Shown: positions 5,174 through 12,200 of the stretch, one piece after another
How the letters are laid out: each line of letters opens with the position of its first letter
Position numbering within the stretch: the stretch's first letter is position 1
From: Ruminococcus sp.
Lineage (GTDB): Bacteria > Bacillota_A > Clostridia > Oscillospirales > Ruminococcaceae
Assembly (NCBI RefSeq): GCF_024684275.1
Contig: NZ_JAIKXF010000063.1
Coordinates: 1 to 15,239, forward strand
Direction of reading: 5' to 3'
Length of the DNA stretch: 15,239 nt
The notes under the pieces: model-generated
What the model saw: the letters and a program-made list of their open reading frames with translations, nothing else
What the model was told of the DNA's origin: nothing
The model's database searches: none
Program-made: the position numbers and the translations under genes

Positions 5174-8161
5174 TTAAAACTCTAATCTGTAAACACAGGA
5201 AATAAGTTCATCTATCTCCTTGATCAGAGCAGTTTTCTTGCGTATAAGAGTAGTTTCAACTTGCTTTGCAGGTTTTTCTGCAAGCTTATCGTTGATAGTA
5301 TACACTTCACGGGTTGCTTCAACTACTCGGACGTATAATGCCTTTTGTTTCGGATCATCAAAGTTCAGCATTACGAACGGAAGTGATGACAATACAAATG
5401 TACCTCTTGAAATGAAGCCGCCTTCAAAATCACTGCCGACGATATTGAAAATCTTCTCGGTGTAGGAATTGGCAAGCCAAGCCTGTATGTATTCAAGATC
5501 ATAACAACTATCGGCTTTCTTAGCAACAGCACAGTATCCTGCCGTTCCACCGGAAGCGATAAGCATATCAGCTTTATCCATAGCATACATAGGGTTATCT
5601 TTTGCCATGACCTTAACTATGAGCTTAGGTGTATCAATAAACGCTGTCAACGCTTGTGTTCTGCCGTACTGATACCAGGTATCGGCTGTGGCATTGGGAA
5701 CATCTCTTATTCCTTCTTTTGATACACACTTAGGTACTAACCTATCATAATAATCTAAGAGATAAGCGTATGTTCCGGGATAATCAGCCTTCATCGTTTC
5801 AATAGGAATCAGGTGACCTTCGCTGTCATAAGGGAAGATGATCTTCTTATCAGTTGATAGACTGTTATACGTTGTAAGCCCCTTTTCTGCTTTTTTGGTG
5901 GGTTTGAAGTAAGGTTTGAGTATCTTCTTCTCAATAGAATAGACCTTTTCTTCCTTCTTGACTGTTATAGTATCGTCATCTTCGCTGAGTATTTCATCGC
6001 CTGCAAACCAATAGATAGGCTGTGGTCTTTCGGCACTGGTCTGTATACCATTGAAAATCTCTGCAAAACGATCAAGCGGAGCAGATACAGGCTCGATCTT
6101 CTTGAGTATCTCCAAAAACTCAAAGTCAGATGTGAGCTTCCACGGCAGTTCATCAAGTAACGAGCTGTTCAGTTCTATACTGTCTGTTGGCTTACCGAGC
6201 CACAAATTATTGGCTGAATCAACATTTGTGTATTTGAAGGTGTCCTGAGCCTTTTTCTGCATTAGTATAATAGAACTGTATATTGTCTTATCTTCAAATA
6301 ACTGTGCTGCACCAAAATCGTCCAAGCTGACAAGATATTTTGCTTTAGCAATATAATCACGGAGTTTTGCACCTGCGCCTATCTTGAAGAACTTGTTCGG
6401 CACTATGTAGCAAACATATCCGTCTTCTTTTACTTTCTGCAAAGCCCTTTCGAGGAAGATGAAGTATTTATCGAACTGTTTATGAGCAGTTTTGTATTTC
6501 TTCTTATAAATATCAAATTCAGGTGCAGGAATAAGAGAATGAATATCCTCGGTGGTGACATAAGGCGGATTTCCCACGATAGCATCGAAACTTTTTACAA
6601 CAAGTTCGTCCCAATTAAGCGGAATGATCTCAACAAGCTGTTCATCTGTGCATTTTATCCCTTTCAGCTCCGCATCGCTGACCAATGAATTACCATGAAG
6701 AATATTAGTGCTGAGATCAGGCAATATAGGGGTTACTGCCTTAACAGAGGGAGCGGTTTCATTCTCTATCAGCTTTATAAGAAGAGAGAACTTAGCGACC
6801 TCAACAGCGTGAATATCAATGTCAATACCGTAGATGCAGGAGCAGAGGAGCCTTTTCTTCTCTTCAAGAGGAAGCTTGTATCCTCCGTTGTCTATCTCTA
6901 TCAGGTGTGACTTATCATTTTCAAGATACCACTCTACGCAATAAGACTGTAAATACTGGAATACTTCTTCAAGAAATACTCCTGAGCCACAAGCTATGTC
7001 GGCAATGTTAAGTTCACATATTTCGTTGGGCGTTTTGCCGTTACAAAGGCGAGAGAGTGTTTTCTCTACCATATACTTTACGATTTCGGTAGGAGTGGTA
7101 ACAACAGAACGATTAAGGCAGTCTTTTTTCTGAGCCAGCCCTATTTTACCGTTATCAAGTATAGTGAGCTGCTCTGTCAGGAACATCTCGTATATCTTAC
7201 CGAGCATATTAGGTTCAATAATGCTGAACAAATATGGACTTTGAGGATAATACAATCCTGTTATCATATCTGCGATAACACTATTGTTGAGGTCAAAAAT
7301 GATATAATCACCGGAGAACATACCGGAGTTGTATCTTTTATCTGCATCACGGAAGAGAGCTTCCAATTCTTTTTGTAGTGTTGCAGGATCAGTAATTGTA
7401 TCTTTCAGCTTGTGATATAGAGGGAGGTTCTTATCCTCACATATTCTGATAAATACGATCTGGTTGATAAATTCCTGAACAACATCATTCAAAACATCAA
7501 GAGAGGTATAGCGTCCGCCTTTGGCATACAGTTCATTACTTAATGCGATACGCCAATCATTTATCTGCTTTAAGAATATGACATCTACCTGCTGTTTCTG
7601 ACTTCCTGCGCCTGCAAATGTCTCACTAAAATACTTGTCAAACTCACCACTGTAAACAGAATCTCTCGATACAAATTTGGTTATCTCATCGAGTTTCTCA
7701 ACATATTCGGTGTACTTATAGATGCGGTAGCGTGAAACAGAGCATTTATCATTATCATTCGGTACAGTGGTAGTATCGTAGATGATGAAATACTCAAAGT
7801 TCGTGAGAACAGCTATCTTATGCTTTGCGTTCCAGCCGTACTTCCTTGCCTGAACAGCAGGAGAAGGGTCTTTACTAATATCAACATGAGGCTTCTTGGC
7901 TTCAACAAAGAACTTGGATACGCCTCTCAGTGTAAGAGAGTAGTCGGGACGATCGCTTGAATTTGCGTGATATTCGGCAATTACTTCTCTATACTGCGGT
8001 GCTAAACCTTTTTTGTTGGTTACGTCCCAACCGAGAATTTCAAGAAATGGGTTTATGAACTCATCTCGGCAGGAGTGTTCATTATATGTATCCTTCTTGT
8101 AAGCTTTGTAATTATCATAGAAACGTTTGACAAGTTGTTTCAGGGCATCTATTCTATCCAT
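5174..8161 (-). CDS. Type IIG-like fused restriction endonuclease/adenine methyltransferase
   Basis: A 995-aa single-chain restriction-modification enzyme. The N-terminal PD-(D/E)xK nuclease spans about residues 20-130: RPDYSL (catalytic D73), FVEAKKP (E87 and K89), then QARKYGW (Q104, Y108) and VLTNFEYFIIYD. This is the arrangement seen in type IIG enzymes and HsdR N-termini. A helical linker follows (about 190-350), then the methylase core: ADIACGSGVFLEEV (387-400, motif I), GIDIDIHAVEVA (445-456, motif II), GNPPYVTTEDI (530-540, catalytic NPPY) and CYIVPNKFFKIGAGAKL (584-600). Residues about 690-960 are the probable DNA-recognition domain. All catalytic motifs look intact. First gene of the operon, with a strong promoter and a GAAAGG RBS. 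Cleavage is expected at a fixed distance from an asymmetric site; the site cannot be read from the sequence. Confidence 0.93.
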   Translation of the reverse strand: MDRIDALKQLVKRFYDNYKAYKKDTYNEHSCRDEFINPFLEILGWDVTNKKGLAPQYREVIAEYHANSSDRPDYSLTLRGVSKFFVEAKKPHVDISKDPSPAVQARKYGWNAKHKIAVLTNFEYFIIYDTTTVPNDNDKCSVSRYRIYKYTEYVEKLDEITKFVSRDSVYSGEFDKYFSETFAGAGSQKQQVDVIFLKQINDWRIALSNELYAKGGRYTSLDVLNDVVQEFINQIVFIRICEDKNLPLYHKLKDTITDPATLQKELEALFRDADKRYNSGMFSGDYIIFDLNNSVIADMITGLYYPQSPYLFSIIEPNMLGKIYEMFLTEQLTILDNGKIGLAQKKDCLNRSVVTTPTEIVKYMVEKTLSRLCNGKTPNEICELNIADIACGSGVFLEEVFQYLQSYCVEWYLENDKSHLIEIDNGGYKLPLEEKKRLLCSCIYGIDIDIHAVEVAKFSLLIKLIENETAPSVKAVTPILPDLSTNILHGNSLVSDAELKGIKCTDEQLVEIIPLNWDELVVKSFDAIVGNPPYVTTEDIHSLIPAPEFDIYKKKYKTAHKQFDKYFIFLERALQKVKEDGYVCYIVPNKFFKIGAGAKLRDYIAKAKYLVSLDDFGAAQLFEDKTIYSSIILMQKKAQDTFKYTNVDSANNLWLGKPTDSIELNSSLLDELPWKLTSDFEFLEILKKIEPVSAPLDRFAEIFNGIQTSAERPQPIYWFAGDEILSEDDDTITVKKEEKVYSIEKKILKPYFKPTKKAEKGLTTYNSLSTDKKIIFPYDSEGHLIPIETMKADYPGTYAYLLDYYDRLVPKCVSKEGIRDVPNATADTWYQYGRTQALTAFIDTPKLIVKVMAKDNPMYAMDKADMLIASGGTAGYCAVAKKADSCYDLEYIQAWLANSYTEKIFNIVGSDFEGGFISRGTFVLSSLPFVMLNFDDPKQKALYVRVVEATREVYTINDKLAEKPAKQVETTLIRKKTALIKEIDELISCVYRLEF

Positions 8162-8180
8162 AATGGCTACCTTTCATATA

Positions 8181-8210
8181 AGTAAAATCATATCAAATAA
8201 TATATTTACT
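8181..8210. repeat. Inverted repeat in the defence-operon leader
   Basis: AGTAAA (8181-8186) and TTTACT (8205-8210) are inverted arms in the 5' leader, between the predicted start site (near 8211) and the RBS. The 18-base interior is almost purely A/T. The position suits an operator or a weak leader hairpin, but six-base arms in AT-rich DNA are modest evidence. Confidence 0.3.
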
Positions 8211-8217
8211 CACATTA

Positions 8218-8247
8218 ATTATAGCACAAAACATTTTTCTTTGTCAA
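8218..8247 (-). promoter_or_regulatory. Strong sigma-A promoter of the defence operon
   Basis: Reading leftward: -35 TTGACA (8247-8242), 18-base spacer, -10 TATAAT (8223-8218) with TGC directly upstream, an extended -10. Both hexamers match the vegetative sigma-A consensus fully. The leader to the ATG at 8161 is about 50 bases. No other promoter of comparable quality was seen inside the operon, so all five genes are probably co-transcribed from here. Confidence 0.85.
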
Positions 8248-8261
8248 TCTGATAGAGAAGT

Positions 8262-8569
8262 GTTTCGAAATTAGTATCTATTAATACAGATGAACATTTA
8301 TAAATATTTTCGGTTCTTGCATAGCGCACATACCATGTAAGTGGTATATAAGTGCGCCCTTAGAACAGGGAAAGAAAAAGTTGCAGAGGAAAAAGAGATT
8401 TGCAGCAGTGGCTATTGCTACGAGGATTCTTAAAAATGTACAGAATCTATGAAAAAAGAAATGATAATTCTTATCGTCGAAGCAGCGCTGAGGAAAATAT
8501 GATTTCTATTGATATACTCAACAGAAAAAATCTCAGATGAAATTGAAAAAATGCCGTGTAGGTGTGTAA
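8262..8569. other. Gene-poor stretch with degenerate coding traces
   Basis: No convincing gene. The stretch holds the hairpin at 8313-8367 and two weak reading frames on the plus strand. One is a Lys/Arg-rich frame ending at 8450 (...RKKRFAAVAIATRIL...) that has no start codon. The other is a 34-aa frame from ATG 8436 to 8540 (MYRIYEKRND...) with GAGG about 11 bases upstream. They are too short to call and may be eroded parts of the broken gene that follows. Confidence 0.35.
8313..8367 (+). other. 55-nt bulged hairpin, possible structured RNA or element end
   Basis: GCGCACATACCA (8324-8335) pairs with TGGTAT (8342-8347) and GTGCGC (8352-8357), leaving the four-base bulge ATAA and the loop TGTAAG. 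An outer GTTCT (8313-8317)/AGAAC (8363-8367) pair closes the structure over an internal loop. Twelve inner pairs, six of them in the GC-rich GCGCAC/GTGCGC, are notable in such AT-rich DNA. No T-tract follows, so it is not an intrinsic terminator. It matches no RNA family I can name. Confidence 0.5.
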
Positions 8570-8578
8570 AATGTCCGT

Positions 8579-8847
8579 TTGCCTCTATTTTACGACATTC
8601 CTTTTACACAACTATATGCAGCACTACACACCGCTTACACAGCAATGGAACATCAGATGTGTAAAATGATTCTCGATATTATAACGGTTAACCGAAGTAA
8701 TTCAATAGAAAAATGTGTTAAAAAGATGAATTTTTTTCGAGCGTTATTAAAGACTCTTATTTAAAAATTTATTATATGGTAGCCGAATCTCAGTCTGCGG
8801 AGAAAGAAATGATGATGAATGTCATTATGAATTGTATCGGTAAATAA
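8579..8847 (+). pseudogene. Frameshifted small gene of unknown function
   Basis: A frame open from 8570 (first possible start TTG 8579) encodes QLYAALHTAYTAMEHQMCK...SIEKCVKKMNFF and then leaves frame at a T7 run (8731-8737), stopping soon after. The neighbouring frame enters just before that run and continues SSVIKDSYLKIYYMVAES... to MNCIGK and a stop at 8845-8847. A single extra T would join them into one protein of about 90 residues, helix-rich and Met/Glu-rich at the end. A clear terminator begins six bases after the stop, supporting a once-real gene. The product is unrecognised. Alternatives are a T-run phase switch, a sequencing error, or chance. Start and RBS are poor, so decay is my preferred reading. 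Confidence 0.45.
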
Positions 8848-8852
8848 AAATT

Positions 8853-8891
8853 ATCAGCTGTATCTTAAAAAAAGTTACAGCTGATTTTTTT
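8853..8891 (+). terminator. Rho-independent terminator
   Basis: ATCAGCTGTA (8853-8862) and TACAGCTGAT (8876-8885) form a perfect 10-bp stem with an A-rich 13-base loop, followed by seven T residues (8885-8891). It serves the broken gene just upstream and also insulates the surface-protein promoters downstream. Confidence 0.85.
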
Positions 8892-8934
8892 CTCTCCAAT
8901 CAGAGAGGGATTTTTGAAATAAGAAAGATTGAAA

Positions 8935-9055
8935 AACGTATTGTATTTTAATTTATATACTACAAGTATTATAAAATTCTGAAATTATATTTTGAAGCCA
9001 AAGAATATATACGGTGTGGAAAATAATTGTGTTAAATAATAAGAAACAATACGTT
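8935..9055. repeat. Inverted repeat pair flanking about 100 bp
   Basis: AACGTATTGT (8935-8944) is repeated in perfect inverse as ACAATACGTT (9046-9055). Allowing two mismatches the arms extend to 13 of 15 bases. The AT-rich DNA between them (8945-9045) contains no gene and no good promoter. Possible roles are paired sites for a looping regulator or a small invertible segment; neither is shown. Confidence 0.4.
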
Positions 9056-9064
9056 CATATTTAG

Positions 9065-9130
9065 TTGTAAGAAATAACGAAAATATTTGTCGTAACTTGT
9101 CGTGACTTACAAAATTCACTGTGTTATAAT
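9065..9130 (+). promoter_or_regulatory. Upstream surface-protein promoter with tandem operator-like repeats
   Basis: TATAAT (9125-9130) is preceded at 17 bases by GTGACT (9102-9107), a 4-of-6 match to a -35. The -35 overlaps the second unit of a 10-bp tandem repeat, TTGTCGTAAC (9087-9096)/TTGTCGTGAC (9097-9106). An inverted pair TTGTAAG (9065-9071)/CTTACAA (9106-9112) brackets these. Helically phased repeats over a weak -35 suggest activator control. Confidence 0.55.
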
Positions 9131-9149
9131 ATTTTTATCTGGTTATATA

Positions 9150-9178
9150 TTGACAAAATATATTCACACGGTTATAAT
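9150..9178 (+). promoter_or_regulatory. Consensus sigma-A promoter of the surface-protein operon
   Basis: TTGACA (9150-9155), a 17-base spacer and TATAAT (9173-9178) match the sigma-A consensus perfectly. The predicted start is near 9185, giving a leader of about 75 bases to the TTG start. The 29-base promoter matches the upstream one at 20 positions, so the two probably arose by duplication. Confidence 0.85.
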
Positions 9179-9263
9179 AAAGCATACTATAAAGACAAAA
9201 ATTTTATGATTTAAATGTAGATAAGACAAAACAGTTACTTATATCGTTAAAGAGGTGAAGCTT

Positions 9264-12200
9264 TTGAAAACGAAAAATAAAAACAGAATTTGGTCACTTG
9301 TTCTTTCAGCTATGTTGAGTATTGAACAGATCGCTTTTGCAATGCCTGTTATATCAAAGGCTGCTACCTCAGCGAATCATGAAGGTTCGGTTCCGTTTCC
9401 TTCTGTATCACTTGGAAGCGAGTCTGCAAGGCTTAATCATGACGATACGCTTGTTGATAACGGCGACGGAACATTTACATTTACTTCAAAAATAACTGCT
9501 GATTATTCTTACTCTGATGTCAGTGAAAGCCGGCTAAAAAGCACAGACGGCACTTATTTACTTGATAAGGCCGGAACCTACCTGATTGAATTATGGGGAG
9601 GTGACGGCGGAGAAGGAAGCTCGCTTTTCCCGTTGACCTTCAAAGGCGGAAAGGGTGGAAGCGGCGGCTTTGTTTACGGAACGCTTGAAGTTAGTGAAGC
9701 TAACGGTAATATAGGGAAAAAACTCGTTTATGAGATAGGCAGTAAAGGTGAAAGCGAAACACGAAGTATAACAGGCGGCGGTACTGATGGTATCGGCGGC
9801 GGTGCCGGAGACATAGCTGTTTTTTCAGTAGGTGCAGGCGGCGGATATTCAGCTGTTTATCTGCTCGATAAATTACCTACGGAAGAATCACTTATCCAGG
9901 AACCGACAAATGCACCTCCTGTACCAGAACCGGACACTAATCTAAGAGACAATCCGAAAAAGGTACTGATGATAGCCGGAGGCGGAGGCGGAGGCGGCGC
10001 TGGTGCTGCGCTCCATAGCCTTAATGGCTTGTCTGTCATTTTTGGCGGAGAAGGAAAACCCAACGGCGGTGAAGGCGGCTATAATGGCAGCAGTTTAAGC
10101 GGTGAAGTACCTTACATAGGTAACTTTGACACTGCAGTTTCTACATACGGAAGCTATATAGGAAAATACTATGCAGGCGAAAACGGTTCTACATCGGGTA
10201 CAAGAGGTGCATACGCCGGACAAGGCGGTACAGACAGACCTGGTGAGATAGTTAAGAGTTTCATAGGTTTTCTGGAGGCTTCATCTTATCCGAATGACTG
10301 GCAGAGAACATATCATCAAGCTCTTCGTCGAGGCGTAGGCGGTGCCGGTAACTTCCGCGGAGGCGGAGGCGGTGCTGGATTCGCAGGCGGTAGCGGCGGA
10401 ATGCAGAACGAGCCTATGGACGCCCGAAATGTCGGAGGCGGAGGCGGCGGTTCATCATATGTTGCAGCCGGAGATGACGGAAACGGCAACGGAATTAAGG
10501 GATTCCACCCATTCAATACAGGCAACGCTGATATCGAAAATACCGTTTATTTTATTGATAAAGACGGCAATGACAATGCTGATATAGGCGGAGCGATAGT
10601 TATCAGATACTTGCCGACAGCTGCTGATTACAGTTATCTGAACAGCGTTACTATTGAGGGCGATGTATCATCGGATTTTAAGGTAGTATCTCAAAGCTAT
10701 AATAACAATGTCAACGGTAGCAATACCCCTCTGACAAATAACGGAACAGGTAAACATATAAACATAACAGGTTCTGTAGCGCCTATATCCGGCGGTATTA
10801 AAATGGGACAGCCACAGAACACAATTACAATTACTCTGAAATTAGAGCCTGAGGATGCGTTCATGGGCGGTAATGATGTGCCGATATTCGGCTATACATC
10901 AAATAATAATGTTTTCAGCTGTACGTCAGGCACTAAAAAATGTGAGTTTATAGGTGAAAACGAAGATGATGATTACAGTATCAGACATGTAAATGTACCG
11001 TACAGGTATAAGGTAGAGGCTAATTCGTTTACAGTAAAAGTAAACGAGAATTATGGTGCAAGTGACATTATTGGTTCTGTTGACGGTAACAGTGATAAAA
11101 ACGATTTTACCACGTCAATATCAGAGCCATATGTTACACTTTCGGGGGAGTCAACGGAATTCACGGCATATAATACTCATTATTCCACAAAGGGCGCTTA
11201 CAGATATGATGTCAAGATAGACGTTACCCCGAAAACCGACGGTGTAAATTCAGTAGGCACACCTAATTCAAAGATTCCTCCCACAACGCTTTCAGCACAG
11301 TCTGTTGTACAGGTAATTGACGGCTTGCAGTTAGACGGATTTGTAGTAAAGCCGAAGAAATCTCTGACATACGATAAGACAGGCGGCACTTATGATTTCA
11401 AGGTCAATCTGAATGTCAAGAGCAAAGAGGAAATAAACAAGACCTTCTATGTTTATGATCCGGTTGCCTATGACATAAAAAGTGATGCTAAAACCTCTAT
11501 AACTCACGGAACGCGAGATAACAGCGAAGATAATGATAAATATCAGGATAACGCTATTTCTGTTAATCTTGAACCGGGATATTATTTTATAGAAGCTTGG
11601 GGAGCAGATGGCGGAACAGGTGGAGATAACCTTATGTCAACCCCTGGTGTAGGTGGAAAAGGTGCTTATGAAAGCGGATATTTATATATTTCCAGTCTTA
11701 CTTCAGCAGAAGTAAGAGTTGGAATAAAAGGTTATAGTGGTACTACTTTTGATCTGACTCCAGATACGAAAAATCGAGCATACGGAGGCGGTCATTCGCA
11801 AATTATTATTAACGATAACATTAAATTAATAGCTGGAGGCGGTGGTGGTGGAACTGTTGGTGGATTTTTGAATATAGGTTCTGTAAGTCATCCTGATGGT
11901 TATGATGCAGATACTCCTGACCATACAGCAGATACAAATTATGGCGAAACATCTGTCACAAATTATTCATTTTTGGGCGATAAAACACGTACTCCAGGAA
12001 GAGGTGGAAAAAGTGAGGTAAAAGGACTTTATACTGACCCGCTTCCGGAATATATCGATTCAACAACAAATGGAACTCTTCAACATGAGAGCACAGGCAA
12101 CGGTTCAGTAAGAATCACAAAGCTTGGAATTAAAGGCGGTTATGTTTATGGCAGTGAGACTTCCAATACAGCAACTTCAAGTCAGGTTTCTACAAAGGAA

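Noticed and set aside
835..8161. Assignment as a BREX, Pgl or type I restriction system
   Set aside because: The kinase and methylase recall Pgl/BREX, but there is no PglZ phosphatase, BrxC/PglY ATPase or BrxL. Type I is excluded because there is no HsdS and no separate helicase subunit.
8892..8920. CTCTC/GAGAG mini-hairpin followed by a T run after the main terminator
   Set aside because: Only five pairs; the preceding 10-bp terminator already explains termination here.
9857..10525. Proline-rich frames on the minus strand
   Set aside because: They are antisense shadows of the glycine runs in the surface protein.
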